Shown: positions 34,230 through 46,609 of the stretch, one piece after another
How the letters are laid out: every line of letters begins with the position of its first letter
Numbering within the stretch: position 1 is the first letter of the stretch
Assembly (NCBI GenBank): GCA_026545225.1
Contig: CM048845.1
Coordinates: forward strand, 61,198,033-61,262,032
DNA from: Cornus controversa
Taxonomy: Eukaryota > Streptophyta > Magnoliopsida > Cornales > Cornaceae
DNA: 64,000 nucleotides
Direction of reading: 5' to 3'
Notes under the pieces: generated by a model
The model's input: only the letters and a program-made list of their open reading frames with translations
What the model was told of the DNA's origin: nothing
Database searches by the model: none
Program-made: the position numbers and the translations under genes

Positions 34230-34760
34230 CTCAAGCATCTTACTCTCAAAACACAAACTTCAACAATAGAAAAGTAGCATCATTTTGGCAACAAATGGTC
34301 AGTACAATGATCCATCCATAAACATAATAACAGCATCCTGAGGCCTTGATCAAAATTTTGAACAGGAATATAAAACTACACATGCATCAATCAGCCATCC
34401 ATTAGAACACAAAAATATAAAAGCTATCACTATAGTCTCACAACAGACAATATCAAGCATCTTACTCTCAAAACACTAATTTTCCAAACAGAACAGCAGC
34501 AGCATTTCGACAACAGTCAATACAGTGTTCCATCCAAATATAGAGGGCAAAATCAACCTAAAAATAGCATCTCGAAGATAATCATAATTTAGAACAAGAA
34601 TATAAAGGTTAACATTGCACCAATCAACAATTCATTTTAACACACAGATAAGAAAACTAAACAACTCTCTCAACATAAATTGGATTTTTAAAAACAATCA
34701 GCCATTCATTTGAACACTCGTAATAAAAAAACTACAAACTATCTCTACATAAATTGGATT
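34230..34760. repeat. Imperfect tandem repeat, ~222-bp unit, two copies plus a partial
   Basis: TCAAGCATCTTACTCTCAAA begins copy 1 at 34231 and copy 2 at 34453. CAATCA(G/A)C(C/A)AT(T/C)CATT is found in each, and again near 34697 in a partial third copy. It lies just downstream of the TIM23 stop codon, perhaps in its 3' flank. Confidence 0.7.
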
Positions 34761-34995
34761 TGGAAAAACATATAATGGTATTCTCATAACAAGGTTGATT
34801 CAAATTATTCATCATCCATATCTTCTACAAAGTACAACATAATCAAATAAATATATATCAAAGCATGAATCTTTCATGCCGAATATATTCAATAATTGAA
34901 CACAATTTCAGCAGACGGTGATGAACACCTTTATATCTCAACAGATCAAAATTTTGCAACAATTAAAATAAAGCATAGAGGCACAAACCAAACCC

Positions 34996-35559
34996 TCATA
35001 TCGGCACGTATCTCTTCATCACCTGCTTCCCCGCCACTGCAACCCCAACCACCACTCCACCGATTGCACCCGCCATGGCCGCCGATCTCGGCCCCGCCGC
35101 GGCCTTATACAGCGCCCCGGTCCCCAGCCCCGCAACCACGCTGTTCACCACGTCGTCCGTGTCCCTCACCGCCACCATTCCACTCTCCATCCCGGCGTAC
35201 AACAACCCGAGAACCCCCAGCCGGTTACCGAATTGCCGACCCGTCTGACCCGATCCGTTCAGGATTCGGTTGACTTTGAGCTTCATCGTATCGCCAGCCT
35301 CGGACGCCCTGACGCCATCGATGAAGCCCTTTCCGGCGCCGGCTCCAGCTCCGGCGAGGTATCCGATGCCGGTGTAGTAGGTGAGATTCTCGCCCCAGGA
35401 ACGGCGTTGAGCGACAGACTCCTCCTGGAAGAGGAACTCCGGTGAGGTGGGAAGCTTGTATAGGGTTTGGATCGGGACTTGGAGATCTTGGTAGGGGTTG
35501 TAGAGTCGACGATTGTGATCGTCTTCGTTGTGATCCGAAGGTTTTGGGCGGTACGCCAT
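34996..35559 (-). CDS. TIM23: Mitochondrial import inner membrane translocase subunit TIM23
   Basis: TIM23 forms the presequence-protein channel in the mitochondrial inner membrane. This single open frame encodes 187 aa; plant TIM23 proteins are about 190 aa and intronless. After a hydrophilic N-terminus (residues 1-58, with [19 protein letters not shown]) come the four membrane segments of the Tim17/Tim23/PRAT fold: about 61-79 (Gly/Ala-rich, [14 protein letters not shown]), 107-127, 133-151 and 158-176. The PRAT-type signature [16 protein letters not shown] is intact. The ATG at 35559 is chosen because family homology begins there. A decayed copy of its 5' half and promoter lies 1.7 kb downstream. 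The gene shares a strand with the kinase gene upstream of it. Confidence 0.95.
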   Translation of the reverse strand: MAYRPKPSDHNEDDHNRRLYNPYQDLQVPIQTLYKLPTSPEFLFQEESVAQRRSWGENLTYYTGIGYLAGAGAGAGKGFIDGVRASEAGDTMKLKVNRILNGSGQTGRQFGNRLGVLGLLYAGMESGMVAVRDTDDVVNSVVAGLGTGALYKAAAGPRSAAMAGAIGGVVVGVAVAGKQVMKRYVPI

Positions 35560-35800
35560 GTGCTGGGGTTAGGGTTAGGGTTTGGTGGTCTTTTTTCTGG
35601 TTTACAGAGGAACAGGAAAATCCTGATTCGTAGAGAGAGAAAGAGGAGAGAGAGACTCACTCCAGCTTCCTCTGGTCGGTATTACGTCTAGCGTGGAGAG
35701 AGAAGATGTACAAGTCTTGACGCCGTCTTTTTTGTGGTTTTGGTTGAAAAAATCAGGCCGGTTCAGTCAACTATTTGGTCAATGAGAATTTTTTTCTTTT
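35560..35800 (-). promoter_or_regulatory. TIM23 promoter and 5' UTR with telo-box
   Basis: On the minus strand AAACCCTAACCCTAACCCC (35583-35565) lies six bases upstream of the ATG. It contains the telo-box AAACCCTAA, common near starts of plant genes for mitochondrial and translation functions. The same block occurs in degenerate form in the pseudogene copy near 33485. Confidence 0.55.
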
Positions 35801-36131
35801 TCTTTTTATATGTCTATATATAATAAATTAAAATTTGAATATTTATATATATATAAAATAAATTTATAATTCTACATATAAGAGTGACATCAAATACAAA
35901 TGTTGGGTCTTTCCGATACTTTGCAACGGAACACTAACAGGAGGGGGTGTCCTTTGACGAGTGTTTAGTATATTTAGGTACTTGTTTGACCAAATCAACA
36001 AAATTATAGTACAAAGGAATAATATGACAAATTTACAGTGAAGAGAGTTTGTGATTTTAACCCTAAACTTTACTTATAAAGAAAAAAAAATTGCCTTTGT
36101 CATGGCTAGGTGGTACCTATGCTTTTTAATT

Positions 36132-36621
36132 AGAAAAAATTACCTAGAAGTTATATTTTTTTTTTCTATAAAAGACAAATAAGTCCTATATTTTTTTCAT
36201 AGGACCAAGAAGTCCTATTTATGAAATTACTTTTCATTTAAATTTTAAATCACTCAACTTTTCACTTTTACCTGTACTTAATTAAATTTAAAATTTTGTA
36301 ATTATAATTCTGTCCAAAAATTGATATGTAATCCAAAATTATATATTTGACTATTTAAACATGTCTAATTAACAATTGGATCTTTTTCATATTAAAAATA
36401 ATTAGTCTATTTCGAAAGGATAAAATTTTATGCAAATTGTTTCAATAAATTTTTTAATAATATTTTATTAACTTTTTTTCAAAACTTTACTTTTATTTAG
36501 TAAGGGTATAAGTGAAAAATTGAGTGCTTTGAAACTTAAATGGAAAATAATTTAAAAAGTAGGACTTATTGGTCTTTTGAAAAATTTATAGGAAAAAGTA
36601 GGAGTTAGTGGTAATTTTCTC
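36132..36621. mobile_element. TIR-bearing MITE, ~490 bp
   Basis: Left end AGAAAAAATTACC and right end, reverse complemented, GAGAAAATTACC. Inverted similarity continues through AATAAGTCCTA, CATTTAA and CACTCAA(C/T)TTTTCACTT for about 150 bp. The 8-bp TTTTAATT flanks both sides (36124-36131 and 36622-36629). No coding capacity. The class (hAT or Mutator) cannot be fixed, because the flanking repeat is AT-rich. Confidence 0.65.
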
Positions 36622-36629
36622 TTTTAATT

Positions 36630-37240
36630 ATCATGAAGTACTAACAAAGACAAGAATTTTACTTAACAATATACTCATTACACCTGCAGGTGATCAACTT
36701 AAAGAAGTTAGAAACAAATAAACACCAGTCTTCCTGTTAAAAAAAAAAAAAGAACTTTCCAGATAGCATTACACTTCAGTTGAGAATTTAAGGCTGTTAA
36801 AACTACAACTGCATGAATTCTGATTGATGAAGACATTAAAGTACATAATATTTGTGTAAACTGCACTAATATTTGTTTGTTTGAAGAGCAATTACCAACC
36901 TCCCTTCCAGTGGAATTGTTACTACAGTCTTTTCAAAAATTAAAAAAAAATTTATTCATCCAAAGAAAAAAAAATCATAAAAAGTGTACAGTTCAGTACA
37001 TGGATGTACCAAGATCTTCACTCTTCAGGTCATTTTCAAAACATGTCCTGCAAGAGCTCTAAAGTTTGAATTGAACAGATGTGGTTCCTTCAAATAGGAG
37101 TTAGATACAGAAAGTTCACAAATTCACAAGCCAGACAACTTTCCAAAGGCGTCTACTTTGATTTTTCAACTGGTTTCTTGATTAGGAGTAACCAAATTAC
37201 CTTTTCGAAACACGCGTCTTTAAACTCTATTTTCCAGTCT
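36630..37240. other. Intergenic DNA downstream of the kinase gene
   Basis: Nothing beyond likely 3' UTR of the minus-strand kinase gene. Frames here are short and AT-driven. Confidence 0.45.
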
Positions 37241-40200
37241 TCAACTTGAACTGCTGCCACTGTTTTCTGATTGTGATCTCCAGTGACTCCCCATGTGAAT
37301 GCTGGAATTACTACTACTGATTTCCTGGTTAAACACAATTATAACTGTAAGTACTTTCGAATGTATGTCGAGAAATTTTTAGCCTAGATAATTTTCAAAC
37401 TGGTTTCAATATAAGTATATTTAGAACAGCCAGAAGAACTAGAATCAAATAGCTTCATAAATCCATCTCTCTCTCTCTCTCTCTCTCTCGCCTAGTTACG
37501 CCCATGAAAAAATGTACTAGATCTCCCCAAGGACAACTAGAGTCATTATGTTCATTGGCATTGAGCTGCAGTCATTTTCCAAGATTGGTTTGCATATCTA
37601 CTGTGAACTTGAAGAATTGAAAAATAATAGTGGTGAAATTGTGATTGTGACTACTCTTACAGAAGATTTCCCACTTGAAAGTGAGAGAATGACATTGTAT
37701 CCACCAATACTGGTACTATAAACACAACCATTATAGAGGATTTAAGTAAAATAAAAGATGGCAATGCTTTCCCAAACTTTTTCTTCTACAGGTATTCTTA
37801 ATATCAGTTTTGTTGCCAAGAAGACAGAAAAAGAGGAAACAACGTGGAATCTTATAACTAAGGCACAATGAAGTACTTTCGTGCTTCTCCACTCTTCTGA
37901 TGAACTTGACTCCTGAGACATAGCTAAACAGCCTACACTGTTATTGGTAATAACAGAGTTCATAAAGAAAATTTTGACGTGTTTATACTCTAGTAGTAGC
38001 TCTTACTTTACCCACATGGGGGGTTGAGGGTTTGAGCCCTCATTGGGGCAATAGTGAGTGTTTGGGGTGTGTCTTACCTACCCACAAAAGAAATTCAACT
38101 TCAGTTATTTCAATGGTAACCAACCTAACCCAAAGTGTAACTTACTTGAGAACTTGGATCATGCGTAGATTCTCCATAGATAACCCCGTCTTCGCTACTG
38201 GCCCCATTATCTAACCCAAGATCTCTTAGTCGCTTCAGTTCAGGCACAATGACTGAACTGAGATCTGGCCTGTCTTTCCTCCTCAGCTCACAACACTGTA
38301 GTGCCAATTTAGCATATGATAAGACATCTTCAAAAGGCCAATCTATCACTGTTGGATCAAGCATCTCTAATAATGTTCCTCTCTCAATTGCCCTTTCAAC
38401 ATGGTGGGTCACACCAATGGGAGGCTTTGCTGTAATGATTTGTAACAACACAATGCCTAATGAATATATGTCTGATTGCACACAGAGCATCCCTGTTTGT
38501 TGATACTCTGGATCAATGTAACAAAATGTCCCAGCTGCTGCTGTCATGTGATATTGAGTAACACTATCAGCGACAGATGGTGGAACCAACCGGGATAAGC
38601 CTACATCACTGATCTTGCTCACATAGTTCCGGTCTAAGAGAATGTTGGCAGGTTTGAGGTCACGATGCACCAGGGGCTCTGGTTTTGCCTGGTGCAGGAA
38701 AAGAAGGGCCGTGGCAATTTCAGCAGCAATTTTGAAACGGATTCTCCATGGAATTGAGGGAGTGTTGTTTCTACGGAAGATCCGGTCTTCTAAGCTGCCA
38801 TTTCCCATGAATTCATACACAAGGCATCCATACTCGGGACAGGCACCTAGAAGAAGAACCATGTTTGGATGTCTCATGCAGCTTAGTACCTCAACCTGAA
38901 ATGAGAAAAATAACAGATTATGTTAGGATAAACACATGGGAACCACTTTCAGATAATAACCTTCACACTTGCTCATAAATTAGACTAATTATCTTCGGTC
39001 ATGGACATCATCAGTCATGTCAAGTGGAAAACTCATTGTCCTACAATTGGCTACAAATGTGTCTTTTTTCTCTTCATTTTGTTGATCATGTGTTTTCTTT
39101 ATGAATTCTGTAACCAAGTCTTGGTTAACCAAAACCAGCGGCAAAGGAAGGCTAAGGCTTTACAGAAAGTGTGAACAAAGAGCATAGTTCGTATAAGAAA
39201 TTTAGAAAATAAAACATTTAATAATTTTGCAAATGCTTCCATTTTCAGGACAATCTATAACCTCTGATGGGAAGTGTGGATAAAGAGCATTCTTGCATGT
39301 TAAAATTTGCACCCATAGTACTATGTAAGTAAATTATCTTCTTTAATTTCCAGAACATATATGTGTGTATGCGTGTGAAAGGTCATAGAACATTTGCGTC
39401 CATAGAACTCCACCATGACTCGATGAGACCAGGACATCTGGTAGCACCTGTAATTCATGATAGAGGAAAATCTTGTTTATCTATTAGAAACTAGAGTCGA
39501 TGAAGTAATCCTGTATAAACTGTTTTCCATGGAAAAACTCGTTTTATCTATGTCGCAACTTTGAGTCTGCTCCATGGATAATTGATGAGATGATCCTTTA
39601 TAGAGTTCTATACCATTTCTAAATGTTTTAGCAGAAAGTCAATGCATAAATATTTTCCAAATATTTTCACCAATATTTCTTCATTTACTCCTAATTTTAT
39701 TCTGATGAGTGAAAGGTCTAGTCTACAACTAATGAACCCTTAAAAAGAATTTTTTTTTTTTTTTAACTGGACTACATTCATGCATCTGTAATCTGTCATT
39801 GCACAAAGCAAACAAAAACATATCATACCTCACGCTGAAATTGCTTTTGTCCATGTGACATGTCCGGCTTCAAAACCTTAATGGCAACAGCTGTATGATC
39901 GAGAAAGGCCTTATAAACAGGTCCATATCCCCCTTCACCAACCTTCAATGATTTGGAGAAGTAATCTGTCGCAATTTCTATCTCTTCAATGGTGTATTTT
40001 CTATACCGAATGTCCCTACGTGCCAATGCATCCATCATTTTATTCTTCTCTTCTACCTCGTGCATAGCCTTCATTTCTGCATTCTCTCGCTTTTGGATCT
40101 CCAATTCTGCAAGCCTTTGTGCCATCTGTGCCGCTTCAATGGCAGCCCTGCTCTTCTGCTTCTCCATCTCTGCCATAGACAATGCAGCTTCTTTGGCTTT

Positions 40201-43200
40201 CTTGGCATCCTCTATATTCTGTGCCTCCTCTGTCTTCCATTGAGAAATCTCTCTTGCCTGGTAACACCCATAATAGTGGTTCAGATTTGCAGTGAAAATA
40301 TCAATACGATATCAACATAAGTGACAATCTAGTTAAAGATACAGTCTTACCTTCTGTTTGGCAGTCATTGCTTCTTTGCAAGCTGAGTTGTACATATCCA
40401 TGGTTTGCTTTAGCTCAAGTTTTAATCTCCTCATTTCAGCCTCTAGTTCTCGCTGTAATGTAATTCACTTATACATTTAGATATAGAGGGGCTTCTATAG
40501 GAATCATAAGATGTTTTTGTGTGAATCACAGAGTTTTGAATTTTGCCATCTTACGAGTAGCCAGTAAAGATAAATAAGCTCTATATTGTATATCAAAATG
40601 AGGGAGGGAAAAAGATATGGAACAAAAGGGATTGTTGCACATGTTTGTATCATCACAAAGTATTTGTAGATTAAAGATTTAATTACTTTAGTCCCTTTAA
40701 TCAAATGAAGGAAACAAGTCACATGTCTGAAAAGCTGTTAAGTTAATCTTGCTCAAGAATTGTGAACACTTCCTGGATCCCAAAGAATGGCACACTAATA
40801 AATGCAAAATTCTGTTATATGCACTAAATACTTTTAGTTTCCATAAAGCTTTATTCTATGCACTAAATCTGATCAGTCGATTTGTAAACATTTGCAACAA
40901 CGTCATCACTTCACTGCATTGTTCTATCTTCTTTTTCTTTTTTCTTTCACCAGCATTAATTTGGCGGACATAATAGAATCATGAAAAATAACAGTTGAGT
41001 TCTATGTCAATAATATACTAAATCCAGCATATCCTTGGTTCATATGATTAAGGAAAACTGATAATGACTAACAGCATAAAATTCTCAGCTACTTGTCATT
41101 TGTTTTTTTTTTTGGGCAAACCACAAGCTACTCATCATCAAGGATTGTTGAATTAGGGTGCTTAATTTTGTTGATTAGGCTATTCTCAGATGGTTGTGAT
41201 AGGTATCCTTAATCATCCAAGCCAGCACCTTCCTTTTCTGGTCAATGATCCTACTTGCTTAATATTTGTCACTTTCGAATTTCATTTTACTGAACTTACT
41301 GAAACTTGGGAGGAGAAAGAGCTCCTGGAACTATTTGATGAGAGGGAGTCATCTAAAACTTCAAAGGATATATCAGCTGATTGGAAACTAGGCGGCCCTG
41401 AAAAATCACTGATGTCTGATGCCGAGGATGAACTGCCTCTGGTGACACCCCGATGACTAAGATTGCTCATTGGATGTTGGGGTGAAGGAATTACACCTCT
41501 GGGGAGCCTGGCACGTGGAGTCTTCTGCATAGAATCACTGCTCCTATCAAATGATGTTCCCTCAGAGCCTTCACTTCTCCAACTTCCCTGGCTGAAACTT
41601 CTGTACTAGCACACAAAAATCGGAATAAGAAACACAATTCTTGTAAGCTCATAAATTGCTTAGAACACCTCACATAAAATTTGAGTGATTTACAAACAAT
41701 TTTGGTTTTAAGCATCAATGCAGATAGTACATTTGTCACTTCTGCATTTTCAAATTGTACTAACATGTTCCATGATCTTAAAACTAAAATTTTTGCCTCT
41801 AAAAGAAAAAAGCAAAAATAAAGCACATAAGGTTTTGGAGTAACCGGTCCAAGAAAACATAACTGTCTTCTTGTTGAGGAGACAGAGGGTGATAGAAGTC
41901 TCAAACATTATATGACAAATTTAAAATCAAAGGGTCAAGAATTCCATTCTGCTATATCACTGATTTGTATCATTGAATTGGAGGGATGCATATAATTCCA
42001 TTCTTAAGACTCACCGATTAATATCTTCAATGGCAGAAGTATCTGCTGAAAATCCTGTTTGAGATTGATGCCTGGAATTAGCTGCACTGCTAGGTGTAAT
42101 AGGTCGCCTGGCCGGTCGGACGCTCTGAACTTTTCCTTTCGCTACAACATACACTGTACAAAAGTCTGGTGCAGCTTTGCTTAAACTAGTTGGCACATCT
42201 GCACTTCTAAATGCCCTGTGTAGAGACAACCAAAAGAAGTATCTGTTGTAAGAGAAAATATGTTCAGAGCACTCAAACTTCCTTGAGCATCTTTCTAAGA
42301 GTAACAGTGGCCTCTAGGATGCGTACGGACCTGTCAACCAAGGTATCAAGTAACTCTACATTGGGATTCACAGTCTCTTCTTGATGTAATAAGGAAAATA
42401 GTGAATATACAGAACTTGAATTATATAATTTAGCATATCACTTAATAAAAAAAGACATGACTGGCTGTGAGACCCAATTTACACTTGCAAAAGAAGATCA
42501 CAAACTAGTTACACATGTTCCATATGTGCATCCCTCTAGCTGTATACTTGCAATTGTTGACAATAGTTGATGTTTGATCCCAAAAGGAAGGAATTGCAGT
42601 TCACTAAATAAAAAGAAATTTTCCTGGGAGGTTCTGAAATTTGTTGACAAAAACCAGTCAAAAATGAAGTAACATCTATGAAGAAGTGGAACTAGTACCG
42701 AACAACACTGTTACTGTGCTTATAAGTTGGTGTCTTGGGCCTGCCTCCTTCAAAACACATGTCACAAGGTGAATGTGTGTGTCTGTGTATCAGAGAGAGA
42801 GAGAGAGAGAGAGAGGACCTCGTTAGAGCACTCCGGTTTGAAGCACCGACAACAATTGTGCTGATGGTATTGTCATTGACAAAATCAACAACTGCACTGG
42901 AAACATCGATGTCGTGTAGGATCACCTCCGTTGCTCGAACCTGAAATCCTCACACCACACAGAATCAGGCATTGTTCATCTATATGACAATGCTGTAATT
43001 TACATATTTCTGTCAAAAAACTTTAGCTACTTAAAATTTTCTATTTATGTCAGGCCAGTAAGAGTTTTCCCTTATCTTGTACATCTTTGGCCCACTGTTT
43101 AATACACAAATGAATGATGCCATTTCCAGAGGGGCCATTCAGTGGCCTAATTCATGAAGTTTGAGCTGCAGATGATTTTGTTGCTCAGCTTTAAAAATTA

Positions 43201-44975
43201 CAAAAATACAATGAGATTGCTCAACTTCAATTTCACCGGCTTTATCGGGTCAAATGTAATTTGAGCCAATACTGGTACCAAATATATTATTGTGCTGAAA
43301 TTTTAGCACAGGATCTAAAATGGCAGTGTTAAAATTCACTGACCAAATAATTCACTTACTGAAAAACAAGAGAATGCTAGAATTTAAAGATTTTTGTGAA
43401 AAGTTTAGCCATTTCTATTTTTTGGCATATGCTAAGCCACTAAAAGCTTCCTTATTCTACTAATATCACCCCTGCTGTCTAATAGAATAACAGAATAAAT
43501 CCTAGAGATGCCACAGCATGTAGGCCAAACTTGTGAAGTGTGAACTCCAAACAGTTATGATATTCAAAACCAAGTATTTCATATTTTATTAAAGTGGGAT
43601 TTTTCAACTTCATTTTCACCAATTTATCAGGTAGAAAGTAATTTGAGCCATTCTGTGATGCCAAACGCATTATCCGTGCTGAAGTTTTAGCACAGCATCA
43701 TCATGTGTGAGCTTACACAGATTAGGACAGGTGTATGTTCCAAAAACCATGGAAGATGTTGAAGATTAAATGTGATGATGCCCTCTCTATGAACATTTGG
43801 CTTCTTTGTATAATGATATGCTATATTGTCTCTTATTGAGGGGAATTTTTGGATCAGTAGACTGAAAGGGGAAAAAGTAGATGCCATATAAAAAGTTAAT
43901 ACATGTCCAAGTCCTGCCTGCATGGTAGAAAAATTAGGGTGTATGAGGTCTATACAAATACCCCTTTGCGAGCACAGAATCCACGATAGGGAAGGAAGAA
44001 TTGATGCAATTCAGTTTCCGTTGGTGGGCGACCTCCTTTAGGGACAGCATCCTCTGCAAAACCCAAATAAAATGCGTTCAGAGAAAAATAAAACAAAATG
44101 ATGAAGAGATGATAATGGTACCAATAACTACATTGCAGTGACCTTGATTTTACTTGTGAATATTAAAGAAAAGGCAGGCGTGATGCATGTATGACATGAA
44201 GGGGATGATGCAAATCACAACGAAACCGCATTTAGAGCATTTGCTGATCATACACGCCTAATACATATCTTGTTTACATGATTTGATCTCTATTGTACAT
44301 TACCAACATTCATAAGGTGCTCTACTTACACTTTGAAATCTCACGGAAACATGTAACAGAAGCAAATTATATATATATATATAGCTGGTTAGAAACCATA
44401 TAGTAAGCTGATCCTATTATCACGGATTGTTCAGAGTATGAACCATTTTTAGACCCATTGCAACCAAAAACCCATTCTGATATGGTAGGCAATCCATTTT
44501 CATCCAAAATCCCAGATGGCATGACTTCAGAGATTAATATTTCCAATGCACAAATTCCCTTTCATGGACAATGCATTACAAAAGAAAAGCCACTATCACA
44601 AAATAATAATAGCAGAAAGTCCAAACCACCTCATTGCATATAATTCAGAAAGGGATCCTATACCATCAATTGGAAATTGAGGTCATGTCTCATCATATTC
44701 AAAATGTTATGCAAAATACAAATCTCACACCCATTACACAAAAGAGTAATGTTAGACATGAGCACTTCATGAACTGACTAAACCATAACCATTGGATCTG
44801 TGATGTACACATGGAACCCACTCATCCAACGACGGTGCTTTAGTATGTTCAGAAACTTGGCCCACACAGTCATTCAAAATACATTTTTCCTGAATTAAAG
44901 AAAAAGAAGCCGAGTAGTTCAATATTGATGGAACATAAATGAAAACACATGGAAGACATGATGATGATGATGATG

Positions 44976-45021
<46 letters not shown>

Positions 45022-45194
45022 AGGAGCCTACGAGGTGACAATGTTTGGGTCCTGACATGCATGAGGATGACACAATCATTCTTCTTCAAGACGTTCTCCG
45101 TTGCCCACTTGACCGCGGATTGGCTGTTCTTGTCTTTATCGATTGCAATAGCTGTGGAGACAATACGTTCTTCAGAATGCGAATCGTGGGACAT
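37241..45194 (-). CDS. USP-domain receptor-like cytoplasmic kinase (RLCK-IXb type)
   Basis: A serine/threonine kinase with an N-terminal universal-stress-protein domain; substrates in this family are mostly unknown. Ten minus-strand exons: 45194-45032, 44053-43962, 42940-42819, 42215-42015, 41600-41300, 40452-40351, 40257-39829, 38895-38146, 37912-37877, 37324-37241. They total 2280 nt (759 aa plus stop), all in phase. USP domain: about residues 5-150 (VSTAIAIDKDKNSQSAVKWA near the start). Then come a Ser-rich linker, a Glu/Lys/Ala coiled coil (about 295-405, including AIEAAQMAQRLAELEIQKRE) and the kinase. Kinase motifs are GEGGYGPVYKA, VAIK (Lys454), HRDLKPAN (547-554) and SDVGLSRLVPP; DVG instead of DFG is usual in this group. 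No U-box follows. The ATG at 45194 is the first in frame. The last two small exons (tails ESSSSEEWRSTK and a Ser-rich end) rest on splice sites and phase only. If they are wrong, the protein ends soon after residue 720. Confidence 0.88.
42788..42814. repeat. (GA)n microsatellite next to a kinase splice donor
   Basis: About 13 GA units lie four bases inside intron 3 of the kinase gene, read as (TC)n on the transcript. Length changes there could affect use of the donor GTCCTC, which is already a weak site. Confidence 0.75.
44959..45020. repeat. Compound (GAT)n(AT)n(AG)n microsatellite
   Basis: About six GAT, ten AT and eleven AG units run together and end about 12 bases from the first exon of the kinase gene. 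A good candidate length marker. Confidence 0.9.
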
Positions 45195-45309
45195 GGTGAA
45201 ATTGGTGTTGGAGTTGGAGTTGTGACAATCACAGGCAACGGCAATGGCGTCGGCGACACCACCACCACTGCTGTCACGGCCAACGCAGCTACCAACCACC
45301 ACCACCCAA

Positions 45310-46177
45310 CTATCGCCGCCACAGAGGATGAAGAGGAGTAGGAAGTATATTGTTTGTTCTACTCTTTTGTTAGGACCCTTAATTGGTTTTTGCTGTTTTT
45401 CTATTTTCGTGTTTTTCTCAACCGTTTGGCTAAAATTGGCGGCAATGTCAGACCCCCTCCCTCCATGGCTGGTGATGAGTCAAACAAACCTCAAATCTCC
45501 ATTGACTCTACACCCATCTTTTCCCTTCCCTCTCGACATGGTTTTGACATTTCACTTGGGTTGTCTTCGTGCCTGTATGTGGTTTTATTTTATTTTTTCA
45601 ATACTTTTTAAACATACTGTCATTTTTTCTTAAAATAGTTGCTTCACAATCCAAGATTCTCCTCATCACCCATGTGGATATAAGAAAAAAAAATTATATT
45701 TTTAATTTCAAAATAAACACATGTCATTTGTATCTCATAAATGAAGAAAATAAATTTTGACTCATTAATTTATAAACAAATATTATTTTTTATTTATTTA
45801 TTTGTATGTAATCCAAATCCAATCTCAGTCGTACATACATATGTTTAGATCACATTTTACTATTCTTTTTCTTGCTGGGTTGAATTTTTTTTTACTCAAA
45901 TGTAATCTCTATTGCCATCAGTATATATTATAATATTAATTGAGCCTAACTCTGAACTTAAAAAGCAACACCTATTAGTTTGTGTCGGTTTATCTGGAGT
46001 ACATCACTAGCCACTTTTACAGCACTTAAAGTACCATTTTCACTACACGTAAGCACAAGCTGTCGGTGTTGCTTCGCTTTAGCTTTTTGGTGATCGTCCG
46101 AGAGGCTTCATAGAGCTTCAGTTTCGTCACGCCTAAACGCCCCTCTTCTTCTCGGTCTTCCTGACTATAGAACCTAA
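45310..46177. other. Promoter side of the kinase gene, no gene seen
   Basis: CAC/ACC-rich DNA gives way to AT-rich sequence. Short open frames at 45244-45760 have no recognisable domain. The minus-strand frame remains open upstream of 45194 without an ATG, consistent with 5' UTR. Confidence 0.5.
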
Positions 46178-46549
46178 TGTTGCAAATCAGTGAAACTTGC
46201 TCCCGTCATATTCTAATTTTTAAAAATTATTGAATAAGTGTATAAGTTTATTTTAATTTTTCAATTTATTTAGGAGTCAGTTAATTGAATGTTTATAGTC
46301 ATTGTTTGCTGAATAAGTTCATAAATATGTTAGTGTTTTAGTCAAATTAGTTAAGATTATTTAAGAAATTTTTTTAGTATAAATAAAGCTTAATTGTAAC
46401 GAGATGATATAACACTTCGGCTTTATTTTGAGTTGTCGCTGCTTCGGCTTTATTTTGAGTTGTCGCTGCTTTTCTCTAAGTAATAAAATTTTCTCTCCTA
46501 AATTGTTTTAGCTGTTTTAGTTTTTTTCCTTTTATTTAAATTTGTTATA
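46178..46549 (+). repeat. 5' LTR with a 27-bp tandem duplication
   Basis: 372 bp. The unit CTTCGGCTTTATTTTGAGTT plus GTCGCTG occurs twice in tandem (about 46416-46469), while the 3' LTR has one diverged copy. This explains most of the 20-bp length difference between the LTRs. Confidence 0.85.
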
Positions 46550-46609
46550 TGGTATCAGAGTCAATCAGGTTGCCTACAAAGTATTTTATTTTATTACTCA
46601 GAGAAAAAC

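Noticed and set aside
35283-35660. Overlapping frames on both strands at the TIM23 locus
   Set aside because: They are shadows of the GC-rich TIM23 coding region; only the 187-aa frame has family motifs.
37990-38090. SINE copy downstream of the kinase exon
   Set aside because: A box-B-like GGGTTTGAGCCCTC is present, but no convincing box A, tail or target duplication could be shown.
45086-45341. Frames on both strands over the first kinase exon
   Set aside because: They reflect CAC/ACC-rich sequence; the USP-domain frame from 45194 is the one that keeps phase with later exons. Listed upstream starts use GTG, not ATG.
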